Shown here: positions 47,701-60,055 of the stretch, piece after piece | Layout of the letters: every line of letters starts with the position of its first letter | Position numbering within the stretch: position 1 is the first letter of the stretch | DNA from: Zarea fungicola | Taxonomy: Eukaryota; Ascomycota; Sordariomycetes; Hypocreales; Cordycipitaceae | Assembly: GCA_900169235.1 (NCBI GenBank) | Contig: FWCC01000219.1 | Span: forward strand, 167,977-231,976 | DNA length: 64,000 nucleotides | Direction of reading: 5' to 3' | Program-made: the position numbers and the translations under genes | Notes under the pieces: generated by a model | Told to the model about the DNA's origin: nothing | Database searches by the model: none | What the model saw: the letters and a program-made list of their open reading frames with translations, nothing else

Positions 47701-50700
47701 AACTGGGCGGCAGTCTCGCCGTGCCTCGGCAGCCCGAGAGACTGATCTCAGTTCAACATTGCTCTCCATCTTTGAAAACATTGACGATCCGGATGCCTAT
47801 TACGGCTTGCCTGAGGATGCTAGTTTGGCAAATGTATTAGCTCGGGTCACCTACGAGAATGATGGATTGAAGAGCCTGGCTTTCCGTGCCGCGCAATTCG
47901 ACAGTCATATCCGAACGCGGCATGCCTCCAGTACCACTGACGGCCAAGCCCTTGTTTTTGCTTTAAGCACACTCGGCTTATCAGGGCTTTCACACTCTCT
48001 GCAACAGACTCAACAAGCCGCCCATAGCTCGTTGACTTCTACTGAAAGTACATTCAAAGCTGCCCAGAAGTTGGAAATGTGGAATTTACCAGCACCAAAG
48101 GACAATACCAACTTCGCAGTTACCACATATAAGGCATATCAATCAATACACAATGCAACAGAAATTGCTTCTGTCAAATCCGTCGTACATGAAGGGTATT
48201 TCCGAACGATTCAAAGCATCACTGGAGATAATAGGCCCACAATATCTACACTCAGAAATCAACTGGGTGCTCTTGCGGCCTTGAGTGAACTCGATGAGCT
48301 CATGCACATCTCGCAGAATGATGATTTGAGTAACGCACTTGATGTGTTTGAAACACGAAGTGACTGGATGAAGCGTGGACGGTACGACGATGTAAGTTAC
48401 ATTCTTTCCTGCAGAGGTACGGCAATGAGCATGCTCAGTCAGCATTCGAAAATACTACAAGTGGCAGGCCTCTCCACGGCTGTGGTGCGTAAAGCCGAAG
48501 TAGAATCCTTACTCCTAGCATCTGGTCTCTATCGATTTCATGAGGCCACTCAAGAATCCCTCAACATTGCAACATCTCTTTCTAATCTCATTTCCACCTG
48601 TCGGGAAATGGACTTGCATATTGACGCAGCTGTCAACATCGAGGTCGCCAACTCACTATGGGATCATGGGGAAATGAGCACTGCAATCCGAATGCTACAA
48701 GCCATCGACAAGGATTCAGCCCTGAACAAGCAGGCAATTCCAGTCTCCCGAGCTGACTTGTTGGCAAACATTGGTGACAGAATGTCTGTTGCGCGACTTG
48801 AGAAGCCACGCGATATTCAGAAAAAGTACCTCGAACCAGCTTTGAAGGAGATTGGCAGTACGAATTATGGCAAAGAGGCCGGGTTAGTATTCCATCAATT
48901 TGCGCTTTTCTGTGATTGGCAGCTCCAAGATCCGGATGGGCTTGAGGATTTGGAAAGACTTCAAAACTTGCGTAAAGCAAAGAGCGATGAGGTATCCGAG
49001 CTGAAGGAGTTGATATCCTCAACGAAGGAGAGCCAGTTACGAAAGCGCTACGACTATGTGCTGTCAAAAGAGAAGCAGTGGCTTGAGTTGGATGAGCAGG
49101 AACTGCGACGAGTTGAGCAAACACGAAGCGAATTCGTTCGACTAAGCGTCGAGAATTATCTTCTCTCACTAATTGCATCTGATGCACACAATAATGATGC
49201 ACTCCGGTTTACGGCATTATGGCTAGAAAGATCGGCAGAAGATGGCACAAATAAGGCTGTGGCCAAATATCTATCGAAAGTTCCGACGCGCAAGTTTGCA
49301 AATCTGATGAATCAGCTTACATCTCGACTACAATACACTGACACTGCATTTCAAAAGCTTCTCCTCGAGCTTGTGTACAACATTTGCATCGACCACCCCT
49401 ATCATGGCATGTACCAAATTTGGTCGGGCACAAAGGTCAGAGTGCAGCCTAAGGACGAAGTGGCAGTCCAGCGAGTCAAGGCTACTGAAAAGGTCGCACA
49501 AAAGCTTGCAGCAACAAAACTTGTTGAAAATATATGGCTAGGTATTGAAAAGACGAGCAAATACTATCACGGCCTGGCTATGGACCGAGATACCAATAAG
49601 TACAAAGCCGGCGCCAAATTTCCCCTCAAAGACTCGCAGGCAGGTCTCAACCTTGTCATTGGCCTTGCCAAGTACCACATTCCGCCTCCAACTATGCAGG
49701 TGGAAATTCGTTCCGACAAAGACTATTCAAAAGTGCCGACAATTGCCAAGTTAGAGTCTACTATGACAATTGCTGGTGGTGTCAGCGCACCAAAGATCAT
49801 AACCGCTATTGGCACCGATGGCAAAAAATACAAGCAGCTTGTCAAGGGTGGTCACGATGACCTACGCCAGGACGCTATCATGGAGCAGGTCTTTGCAGCT
49901 GTGTCCTCCCTATTGAAGCTCCATCGCTCCGCTCAGCAGCGCAATCTCGGAATTCGAACGTACAAGGTCCTGCCACTCACGGCGTCATCTGGTCTCATTG
50001 AATTCGTGCCTAACACAATACCGTTGCATGAGTTCCTCATGCCTGCGCACGAGAGGTACTACCCAAAGGATCTCAAGGGCTCGCAATGTCGCAAGGAGAT
50101 ATTCAACGTCCAAAGCAGAAACATCGATACACGAATCAGTACGTATCGCAAGGTTACTGACCGATTCCACCCTGTCATGAAGTATTTTTTCATGGAGTAT
50201 TTCGAGGATCCCGATGAGTGGTATGCCAAGCGACTCGCCTATACGAGAACAACGGCGGCTATCTCCATGCTTGGACACGTACTTGGACTCGGAGACCGTC
50301 ATGGCCACAATATTCTGCTGGATACCAAGACAGGAGAAGTAGTGCACATTGATCTGGGTGTGGCATTCGAAGCAGGGCGCATCTTGCCAGTTCCCGAGCT
50401 CGTGCCCTTTCGCCTGACCCGCGATATCGTCGATGGCATGGGCGTCAGCAAAACCGAAGGAGTCTTTCGACGTTGCTGCGAGTTCACGTTGGATGCGCTG
50501 CGCGAAGAGCAGTATTCCATCATGACGATTCTCGACGTTTTACGATATGATCCGTTGTATACATGGTCCATTTCGCCCCTTCGGCTGGCGAAGCTACAAA
50601 AGGCACGGGACAATCACGACGAGAATGCTGCCGAAGAGGCGGAGCACGGTGTACCGGATGGAAAGGGCAAAAAACACGTCAACGAGCCGTCGGAAGCAGA

Positions 50701-50836
50701 CCGTGCCTTGGAGGTTGTTAGGAAGAAGCTATCCAAGGCACTCAGTGTAACTGCTACGGTCAATGATTTGATCAACCAGGCCACGGACGAAAGAAACTTG
50801 GCCGTGCTGTACTCGGGATGGGCGGCATATGCGTAG
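41792..50836 (+). CDS. tel1: Tel1/ATM checkpoint kinase (PIKK family)
   Basis: Supported exons are 41864-41929, 42004-42046, 42104-43477, 43527-43864 and 43914-50836, plus an uncertain first exon (candidate ATG 41792, 41792-41831). With it the protein is 2927 aa, a normal Tel1 size. The N-terminal TAN motif, LVSGTVKTRDKALDDL, is formed across the first sure junction. A long HEAT solenoid, a FAT region, the PI3K-like kinase domain (GGHDDLRQDAIMEQVF; catalytic GLGDRHGHN and HIDLG; GRILPVPELVPFRLTRDIVDGMG, which marks ATM/Tel1 rather than ATR) and a FATC tail ending LAVLYSGWAAYA follow. The kinase senses double-strand breaks through MRX and maintains telomeres in the nucleus. The start is the only weak point, because the intron it implies is just 32 nt. 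Confidence 0.93.
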
Positions 50837-51094
50837 AGCTTTTCTTTGTATTGCCTTTTTTGTATCAACGTTTTCGTTTTTATGTATAAACTCGCTGAAG
50901 TATTAATCATTTTTTGTTGGCTTGTTCAAAGAGAATTATCTGGGTATTAAAGGACCTTCCTCGGCTTTCTGCGTAACTTCCAACGCGATACTCTGTTTAA
51001 TACTGAAAATACCCAAATGTGTTGAAATAAATTATGCCACTGCCAGATATCTCTCCAGTCCCGCAGGAAAGTCTGTCTCGGGCTCGGAGGAGCA

Positions 51095-51751
51095 TTAGGC
51101 CTGGCTTGAGTTTGGCTGTGGCCACCAGATCATAGCAGGGTATTGGCTATTGGCCATCTTTTGGAATCCAAGCTTCTCGTACATGTACATACCATTCGGA
51201 CTCGTATCTAAATACGCGGGCATCCCCAGTCTTCCACATTGTTTCATTCCCCATTTGACGAGCAACGACCCGACACCTCTACGACGAAACTGAGGGTCCA
51301 CGCACATTCCCCTCAAGTGTCCAACAGGCGTATCTGCCAATAACCGCCTCTGCGATTCCTGCAGAGGCTTCATAAATCCGCGGCATTTTTCCCTGTCCTC
51401 GTCACTGGTGATCCACGAAAACCGATCAAGGAAAACGGGTTCCGCCCATTCCTGCTCGGTGCGGATGCGGTCAAACATATACCATTGAGAATATCCCACG
51501 ATTTGCTCTTCGCCAGTTGCTGGATCTGTGTATATACATTTAATACAGACGGCCGGGACGGATGGGTATTTCTCCACGTGTTCTGCTTGGGCTTGCCAAT
51601 GCAACTTTGCCGATTTGGCATGGTTTTCAGCCGTATCATCTCCGTAGAACGACTTCATCAGTGGGACGAAACCGAATGAAGTGTAGAATATTTGCATGCA
51701 TCGTTGCATGTCCTGCTCGGTAGCTGGCTCGACACGAAAGTGAGATGCCAT
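51095..51751 (-). CDS. GNAT-family N-acetyltransferase
   Basis: This is an intronless 218-aa protein that fits one GNAT domain. The acetyl-CoA-binding motif A is visible as GHLRGMCVDPQFRRRGVGSLLVKWG (residues about 145-169), with the R/Q-x-x-G-x-G/A type RRRGVG pyrophosphate loop. A motif B end, YLDTSPNGMYMYEKLGF, follows. Long N-terminal insertions between strands are common in fungal members that acetylate small molecules, but the substrate cannot be told. There is no signal peptide, so it is probably cytosolic. It converges on tel1, with 258 bp between the stop codons. Confidence 0.9.
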   Translation of the reverse strand: MASHFRVEPATEQDMQRCMQIFYTSFGFVPLMKSFYGDDTAENHAKSAKLHWQAQAEHVEKYPSVPAVCIKCIYTDPATGEEQIVGYSQWYMFDRIRTEQEWAEPVFLDRFSWITSDEDREKCRGFMKPLQESQRRLLADTPVGHLRGMCVDPQFRRRGVGSLLVKWGMKQCGRLGMPAYLDTSPNGMYMYEKLGFQKMANSQYPAMIWWPQPNSSQA

Positions 51752-52303
51752 GGCTATATGTTGAGAAAACGCCGGTTATAATGGTGGTTCCAAATGGCAA
51801 GTGAGTTGATAGAATATACATAGACCTGAGGGAGACAGTTCATTTGATGACATTGTTACATTTTCTAATAACTCCGTTTGCGGTAAGCACTACACACCGA
51901 AAAAGTGGATGCAGGGTATTGTGCATTTTGCAAAGAGCAAATATCTATTCGTTCGACAGCCAGAGGCCGCTGTAATGACTTATCAACATAACTACAGACT
52001 GACTCGCTCAAAGTTTTAATGATAACTAAATAGTGTGAGACGCCAAGTATGCTGACAGGGAATCGACACATTAATCATTGTGTTTCATGGTACACACGCA
52101 GGCCTGGTAGAAGCTCGCTGTACCCATCCGTGCGCTGATCCAGACTGCTGGGGTATCTTGATGAACAAGCATCCCAGGCTGCTTGAAATTCCTCGCGCCC
52201 GTTGGTCGGCCAGAGCTAGGCTCGATTCGTCACCACTAGTGAGTCATGGGTAACGGCCAAATGGGCAATATAACAATGCATCTCTCTAATAACATATTGC
52301 TAT
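51752..52303. other. Intergenic, no gene seen
   Basis: This is flanking and promoter sequence of the acetyltransferase gene. No supported feature is present. Confidence 0.4.
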
Positions 52304-53750
52304 TTATATGATGGCTCCTGGCGGATTTTTCGAGTCATGGTTGCCACTAACTACCGGCAGCTTGTTGTCGCTGTCGTGAGACAGCCCAGAGAAATCCACT
52401 TTAATAAAAAGTTCCACCATATTAGAAAGATTATTTACCGTCGGATCGCAACCACCTTGCGTCGGCAAACAGCAACCGCTGCCTGTTGCTGTCATCACTG
52501 CGTTGAAATATTTGCATGCGAAGATAGCTGAGCACCTGTGGCTCTGTGAGGCGTCTGCACACACCTTCTCAAAGGAAGCGTAGGCAAGTTGCAGTAAATT
52601 CTGGATATATTCGCCCCTCCGTTCATTCACGAGACTCGCTATCCTGAATCGGATATTGATGATGCTGGCGAAAGTGACGGCTGTTGGTTTGTTCTTGGAG
52701 AATTCCTCGTTGTCAGCTTCAAGGAGAACGAGGTACCGCCCTTGCAAGGAGGATACCAAGATGTAATCTTGGAAATTGAAACAGTGAGCTCTACTTGTCA
52801 GGACAGGAATTTTTATCGCAGAAAGAGCGCTTTACAGGCAGGAGTTTATTTGGATTCATTGTGGGCTGTGGTTGGCACAGCCTTTGGAACGCGGTTCCCG
52901 AGGTGCGATCTGTGTTTCTGCCCAAAATGCCTCGGAGTCTCAAACAGAATCATTTGTGGAGGTGAACGCTGCTGGCTTGGTTCGCAAGAATCGCCGCATC
53001 GGCTACATCTGACAATCGGCCAGTCACCATTGTCAATGTCTTCAACGCCGGAAGGAATTTATTAAATCTATTGAAAAGAAGTGGTTTTTACATCCAAAAT
53101 TTGGTAGGCTAGCGTACTTTTTCTTGCCTGGTCGTATCGCAGAAGGTGGACTCAGCACTCATTCGCGCAGGAGCATACTCGCCATGTTCTGGAGCAGTCG
53201 ACAGCAAAACAGTGCCTGAGCTTTCTTCGATTATATCGCCCTGTCACTCAAGGCAGCAACGAGCTCAATCTCTTTAATGTACCTTCAGATGCCCACGATG
53301 TTGTATGGAATAGGCTGGTTGGGGCGGACCTCATTTGTTTTGTCGAATTGTTGCTGCAGCGGTAATTCAGGATAGGAAACTTGTCAAGGATACCCATTAA
53401 TTAATGGCATACTTGTACTACAATATTATGAATAATCATGTGCGAGGCTGTCCCCCCCAGATTCGAAAACCTTTGCGTCACGGCTGCATTACCGGGTAAA
53501 GTTTTTGAGAAGGTCGAAGAGGCGTTAAAGCAATGAAAACGCGTTTCTTATATCGACCTATTTGCTGAGTTTGGAATAATTGGGTTTTTCCTGTCTTCTT
53601 GGCCGGCCTGAGTCTGGCCGTGTTCTTCTGGCTATGAAATTTCACCTCCGCACTGGCCATCAGCAGTAAAGACTCGAAATTAGTTGTTTCATTGTTCAAA
53701 TATCGTAGATTTTCAGCAGCCGGTGGTATCACAGAGAATGCTACCATGTT
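52304..53750 (-). pseudogene. Possible decayed gene of unknown family
   Basis: On the minus strand several adjoining frames look protein-like but are broken. An ATG frame runs from 53747 to 53478 (89 aa). It is followed by sequence reading LPLQQQFDKTNEVRPNQPIP and RYIKEIELVAALSDRAI with intervening stops, then two overlapping open frames near 53070-52820. A 151-codon frame without an ATG follows (52759-52304; YIQNLLQLAYASFEKVCADA). Several stops could derive from CGA or CAA by C-to-T change. No single splice solution joins the pieces, and I do not recognise a family, so this may equally be chance open sequence. Confidence 0.22.
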
Positions 53751-54324
53751 CCGGAATCATGATTGTGGCGGTCAAGTCGGTACTGGAAGCTGTATGTGCA
53801 GAGAACTCCGTTGTTGGCACAAGTCTGGGCGAATGGTTCATGTTGTAGTATGCTAGAGCCCCTTATGAAGAATTAGACCCAGGGTGATAGAGTTTACGTA
53901 CTAAGGTAAGTGGCATACATCGTGGTAACTAGGTAGGTAGGGAAGGCTTGCCTACTGTTATGTTGCGGCTGCCCTGGGCATTTCGGTGCCCCAACTTGCA
54001 GCTGGCCGCAAGACTTTGCAGCATACATTACTGGCTTAAATCTTTCTGTGCCATAATGTATATTATTTATGCTTAAATATACTCCAAATTACATAACGAT
54101 TACAATAAAACTAGAAGACGTTATTTAATGATCACTAATATTTTAACATGACTCATCAAGGCTCATCTCTGTACGACAACTCTCGTTAGAAAGCGAATCA
54201 TCATTGTTAAAACTCACTTCTGTAAAAAATAAAAATAAAAATAAAACCCCTTTCTCAAGTACGCTTTATATACAATAGACACCTCCGCCCTGGCTTCAAG
54301 GCACGTCCTAACATTAAAATAACC
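53751..54324. other. Promoter region of the DJ-1/PfpI gene
   Basis: This is AT-rich sequence with an AAAAT-type short tandem repeat near 54225-54246 just before the gene. No gene is seen. Confidence 0.4.
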
Positions 54325-54939
54325 ATGCATATCGCCATCCTCACCTTTGACGGCTTCAATGAGCTCGATTCTTTCATCGCCCTCGGCATCTTGAACCGCC
54401 TGAACCAGCAGAATTCAAACACAGTCCGCGTCTCCATCGCCTCGCCTACTCCCACGGTACGGTCAATGAATGGCATCGTTGTAGCGGCCACGGCCACCCT
54501 CGAGGAAGCCTGCGCAGCCGACGCCGTCGTCATCGGTAGCGGAGCCAAAACTCGCGAGGTGGTTGAAGACAACTTGATTCTATCAGTGCTCCGGAAAATC
54601 GATCCAGCGCGCCAGTTGATTGCTGCGCAGTGTTCAGGGGCTCTGCTGGCGGCCAAGCTAGGCTTTCTCGACGGTGTGCCGGCGTGTACAGACGACGTTA
54701 GCAAGCCCTGGGTCATCGCAGCAGGTGTTGAAGTTGTCAATCAACCGTTCATCGCCCATGGCAATGTCGCCACGGCTGGCGGCTGCCTTGCATCACACTA
54801 CTTGGCAACGTGGCTGATACGCCGGCTGTTTGATACACAGGCGGCCAAGAAGGCGTTGAGCTATGTTGTGCCAGTAGGGGAGCAGGAGGAGTACATTAAG
54901 CGGGCTCTGCAAAATACCGAGCAGCAAGGCTTTATTTAA
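54325..54939 (+). CDS. DJ-1/PfpI family protein (class I GATase-like fold)
   Basis: This is an intronless 204-aa single-domain protein. The fold is recognised from MHIAILTFDGFNELD at the start, with the conserved acidic residue (Glu13) that pairs with the nucleophile. The nucleophile elbow AAQCSGALLAAKLGFLDG carries the reactive cysteine at about residue 104. A GNVATAGGCLASHYLATWLIRR segment follows. Related proteins are glyoxalase III/Hsp31-type enzymes, isonitrile hydratases or transcriptional co-regulators. The AQCSGAL elbow followed by an A-T-A-G-G-C-L-A region resembles the isonitrile hydratase-like branch more than Hsp31, but the reaction cannot be fixed. It has no targeting signal and stands alone between non-coding stretches. 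Confidence 0.88.
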   Translation: MHIAILTFDGFNELDSFIALGILNRLNQQNSNTVRVSIASPTPTVRSMNGIVVAATATLEEACAADAVVIGSGAKTREVVEDNLILSVLRKIDPARQLIAAQCSGALLAAKLGFLDGVPACTDDVSKPWVIAAGVEVVNQPFIAHGNVATAGGCLASHYLATWLIRRLFDTQAAKKALSYVVPVGEQEEYIKRALQNTEQQGFI

Positions 54940-55816
54940 ATTCGAGATTATATTAAGCTGACTGATTGTCATTCTTTCTTCAATTGCAGGTGCTTTGTAT
55001 CTGATTTGAACTTTTACATCTGATGTCTAATGATGAGTTGTCTGCGTTGTCGGCCAGAAGCTTCAATAAAAATATTTACTTAAAATTGATTGTCCCAAAT
55101 GCTGGTATAAACTGGCACTAACTACGATATCCTGTTTTTGTGGATTGAAGGCAAATCTATGCATTTAAACGTTTTAAAAATCTACTCCGCAATGACGCCT
55201 GCATGCTCTATATTAGGATAGAGCATTGATAAGTATTGGGGTCAATAGCTACTCATCTCATCGCGTATCCAGCATGTAGTACAGAGTAGGTAGTTTGTAA
55301 GAACAGGATACAGCTGGGATGTAGATCGTTGTACAAAGATTATTGTCAAACATGAATTTACACGAGAGTCAATTAATAGCAGTCTCTAAAAGTTTGGGTA
55401 GTATGTCAGACACGAAGCTATGCGAGGCCTTAGATGTTGCAATGGAGCAATTTTCGTGAGCTGCAGAGCCGTGATGATCTGGCAAAAAGCCCCGCCAGTT
55501 CCAGCTCCACTCTTCCGAGGCCGTTGGTCCATCCGCCAAAATGAGTTCACTCACAAATTGCAGGGGCCACTTTTGCCACAGAAAATGCAGACTCCTGGAG
55601 GCAGTGACTTTTAGTGCCTGTGCTCTCTCTCCTCTGCTCCCCCTCAAGCTAAGAAGTCTCCCACCACCGTGCTGGTCCCCCTTCAACAGCCTAGCAACCA
55701 CCACCGTCGCGTGCTCTCCCACGTACCACTAACTACTTCTATGCTCTGACCCCTCCATCCTATCCTGTTCTTTATCATGCTTCATCGTTTGCACTCGCCA
55801 TGACAGAGACTTAGCC
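54940..55816. other. Intergenic region upstream of mip1
   Basis: The second half (about 55600-55810) is pyrimidine-rich on the plus strand and is the likely mip1 promoter. No gene is supported. Confidence 0.4.
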
Positions 55817-58800
55817 ATGTGCGCCTTTCATCCTGCCGCTGGGCATATTCAACGTGCCTCGTCCACCAGTCTCCTGCGCATGCGACGTGCCACGCAACAT
55901 CATCTTCTTGTCGCGACCACGTTTGCGCGACACCTGGTTTCTGTTGCTACAGATGTCAAATCTGAAAATCTCCAATCCCTAGCCCGTATGCTTAATACCC
56001 AAAACCTCTTGGCAATTATTTGCACTGCCCATGTCTCGTAGAGCGGCTTACTGAACTTTCGCACCCAGTTAACTCGACGGCTCGATACAACGAAATTGGC
56101 GTGCAGCAACTCAGCACGCATGTCTTCAATCAAATCTTCCCCGGTGGCTCAAAGCCAGCCCCAAAGGAGCTTGTTGAATTATCGAAGGACCATCTAAAGC
56201 GCCACGATCTCCTTGGCAAGAATACCGATGACACGGCTCCCATCGCATTCGACCTTCCAGACCTCCAAGGTCGTACTCTTGATGAACATTTCTACAAACT
56301 CGGCCTCGACTGCGCCGAACCATATCTCAGCCTGGCCAAGCAGTTTGCGCGCGCTAATGCCCCCCCAAAACCACGCAAGTGGGTGCACCGCAGCGGCTGG
56401 ACCAAGTACTACCCCGACGGCCGTGCAGAGCAGGTCGAGGCCCCCGACGAGGCCGCCCTCTGCTTCGACACAGAGGTCATGTGGAAGGAGAGCCCCTATG
56501 CCGTCATGGCCTGCGCTGTAGGGCCCACAGCTTGGTACGCTTGGCTCTCGCCCTGGCTTCTCGGCGAGACAACCAACGACAAGCAGCTAATCCCCCTAGG
56601 CGACCCTACAAAGGAAAGGCTGATTGTCGGACACAATGTCGGCTTTGACCGCGCCCGTGTTCTCGAGGAGTACGAAATCAAGCAGTCGAGAAACTGCTTT
56701 ATGGATACAATGTCCCTTCACGTTGCAGTAAATGGCATGTGCTCGCAGCAGCGACCTACATGGATGAAGCACAAAAAGAATAGAGAGCTTCGTGAGCGGG
56801 TTGCCAGCCAGACCCCCGACAACGAACTCGCAGAGCTTCTTAGCAATAGGAGCATGCACGAGGAAGAGGAGCTCTGGGTAGAGCGAAGTTCAGTCAACTC
56901 CTTAAGAGAGGTTGCCAAGTTCCATCTCAATGTCACCATTGACAAGGCAGTCCGGGACGATTTTGGTGAACTGAATAGGACTGAGATCCTTGCCAAGCTT
57001 GATACTCTCCTAGATTACTGCGCTGCCGATGTGGCCATCACGCATCGTGTCTACCAAATCGTGTTTCCCAACTTCCTTGACACATGTCCCCATCCAGTCA
57101 GCTTCGCAGCCCTGAGACATCTCTCATCTGTGATTCTTCCTGTTAACAAAAAGTGGGACGCCTACATTGCCAACACCGAAGCCACATACCATAAGCTCTC
57201 AGATGCCGTCCAGGAGCGACTTGTTGCTCTGGCCGGGAAGGCTCTCGAGATCAAAGGTGAGGCTGAAAAGTGGCAGAATGATCCGTGGATGAAACAGCTG
57301 GACTGGTCGGGGCAAGAAGTGCGCATGGTGAAGGGGAAAAAGAAGGGTGACCCGCCTCGACCGGCCGCTCGACAAAAGAAGCCCGGCAGCCCACAATGGT
57401 ACAAGGATCTTTTTCAGACAAATGACGCCCCTATCAACATTACCGTGCGCACGCGTATCGCCCCATTGCTCCTGAGGCTGGCCTGGGATGGCAATCCTCT
57501 CTTCTGGTCTGACAAGTACGGCTGGACGTTCCGTACAGAGCGCGTCAATTCGGAGAAATACTATGGTAAGCAAATGGTCCAGTGCCAGTTTGACGACGCC
57601 GATGCGGTACTTCGCGATGATAGACTGCACATTTACTTTAAACTGCCCCATAAGGATGGCCCTACTTCTCGCTGTGCAAACCCCATGGCAAAGGGCTATC
57701 TGTCTTACTTTGAGAATGGAACACTGTCCTCGGAGTACTCCTACGCCAAAGAGGCGCTCGAGATGAATGCCTCCTGCTCCTATTGGATAAGTGCCCGCGA
57801 TAGAATCATGTCTCAGATGGTTGTCCAGAGCCAGGATCTGCCCAACCCTGGCAAGGCTGCCGAGTCCGCTGACGGGCTCGGCTTCATCCTGCCGCAGATT
57901 ATTCCCATGGGGACAATCACGAGGCGCTCGGTAGAAAACACATGGCTTACGGCCAGCAACGCCAAGAAGAATCGTGTCGGCTCAGAACTCAAGGCCATGG
58001 TCACAGCTCCTGAAGGCTACAGCTTTGTCGGTGCAGACGTCGACTCCCAGGAACTCTGGATAGCCAGTCTCATTGGCGATGCCACATTCAAGCTCCATGG
58101 TGGCAACGCAGTCGGCTTCATGACGCTGGAGGGCACCAAGTCCGCCGGCACCGATCTCCATTCCCGCACCGCCTCCATCCTCGGAATTACCAGAAACGAC
58201 GCCAAGGTGTTCAACTATGGCCGCATATACGGTGCCGGCCTCAAATTTGCCGCCACACTTCTCCGTCAGTTCAATCCTGAACTCTCAGAGAAGCAGACTT
58301 TGGAGACGGCTTCACGGCTGTATGCCAGCACAAAAGGCACCAAGACAAATCGCAAGGCCATCTACAAGCGACCGTTTTGGCGGGGCGGCACAGAGTCGTT
58401 TGTGTTTAACAAGCTCGAGGAGTTTGCGGAGCAGGAGAGACCGCGCACGCCCGTCCTCGGTGCTGGCATCACGGAAGCGCTGATGGGTCGCTTCATCAAC
58501 AAGGGCGGCTATCTGACGTCACGCATCAATTGGGCCATTCAGTCATCGGGCGTCGACTACCTGCATCTTCTCATTGTGTCCATGGACTACCTGGCTCGTC
58601 GCTTCAATATCGATGCTCGTCTTGCCATTACAGTTCATGATGAGATCCGGTACCTCGTGAAGGATGAGGACAAGTATCGCGCCGCCATGGCGCTGCAGGT
58701 AGCCAATGTGTGGACGCGTGCCATCTTTGCTCAGCAAGTCGGCATCAATGACCTGCCACAGTCCTGTGCGTATTTTTCTGCCATTGATATCGACCATGTC

Positions 58801-59307
58801 CTCCGTAAAGAAGTTGATATGGAGTGCATAACCCCGAGCCACCCCAACGCGATTCCGCCAGGTGAAAGCCTGGATATCAACACGCTCCTGGCCAAGGGCA
58901 ATATCGCGCAGTTGGACCCGCATACGGTACCTGATGACAAACTATCCCCGAAACTCGACCATATTGTGTATACGCCCCGCGTTCCTGTGATGCAGGCCAT
59001 ACAGGACGCCTCGGGCGAAACTATTCCCTTCCTAAGAGCGCAGATTGTGAGTGATGACGCTGAGCTACGCGACATCATCAAGGATCTCCGGAAAGAGGAG
59101 ACACCAAAGGAAAAGGTCTTGAGCAAGCGCACACTCAAATCTGTGCTGCCATACTGTGCACACCCACAGCTTATTCCGATGGACGAGCCCATTTCCGTAG
59201 CCGAGGCCATGAGCAGATCGTCTTACCGCAACAAGCATGATACCAAGAGCAAGTGGGCGTGGGCCAAGAACTCGTCCGGCGGCTCACGTCCAAGTTCGAG
59301 AATGTAA
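55817..59307 (+). CDS. mip1: Mitochondrial DNA polymerase gamma, catalytic subunit (Mip1)
   Basis: There are two exons, 55817-55985 and 56042-59307, giving 1144 aa. Exon 1 encodes an Arg/Ser/Ala-rich, acid-poor mitochondrial presequence (SSTSLLRMRRATQHHLL). The junction leads into ARYNEIGVQQLSTHVFNQIFP, the conserved start of the mature enzyme. The 3'-5' exonuclease motifs are intact: exo I FDTEV (Asp199/Glu201), exo II GHNVGFDR (253-260) and exo III YCAADV (382-387). Family A polymerase motifs are A GADVDSQELW (720-729), B RNDAKVFNYG (774-783) and C VHDEIRY (921-927). A hydrophilic C-terminal extension of the fungal type follows. The enzyme replicates and proofreads mtDNA in the matrix. Start ATG 55817 is chosen because it supplies the presequence. 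Confidence 0.95.
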
Positions 59308-60055
59308 TGCTCCATTACTACACACATCTTGACTTTCTTTGAAACTCTCTTTACTTCTTCTGTAACAATACTTCTTTGGTACCATCTTTCAGTTATCTTT
59401 CCTTCTTTATATTCACGACATTTATTTGTATGATTACTGTAATAGCTTCTGCGTCGGGTTTGGGTCGATGAGCATGGACGGAGTTTAGTACTTTGAAATA
59501 CGTGTAATGACGTTATAAAAATAATCTGTTTAATCTAGCGCCAACTTTTTTTATCGAGTAGAAAGCTGTAAGCATTACATGTACCTGCTCCAAACTAGAA
59601 TTCGACGGTATGACCTCGTGCTTCTAGATTGTCGCACAATGCAGGGCAATGGGCGATCTTGGTCCTTGGTCCATGTTGTCCAACGTCGAGACAGCCACCG
59701 ATGTGTTTGGCTGGGTAGCGCATCACAATAAAAAGGTGGATCATTTGCGTAACAGCTTCTGATAAAAATATATGGCTGCGTGTGTTGAGTTCCAGGCTGT
59801 GCAACTCCATTCCTTCTGGTAGGTGGTCGTTGACTGATATAGCTAAAGCGGGGCATGGAGCAATGCCTACGCCACCTCCCGCAGCTGTCACATAAGTTCT
59901 GCAACGAAACTGCTTCAATGTCAAGTTCGCCCCTGTTTATTTTTTTTAACATCTCAAACAAGCGACCTGTCTCTTGATGCAACATCCTTCTCATATCTGA
60001 AGCACACTTTTTCTTCTCCCAAAAGTTGCACATTGTTTCCTTTTGTCGCCGAATC
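59308..60055. other. Intergenic region between mip1 and the Ybp-like gene
   Basis: This holds mip1 3' sequence and the promoter of the next gene. A minus-strand frame extends through this stretch from the gene body downstream, but it is antisense shadow. No gene is supported. Confidence 0.4.
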
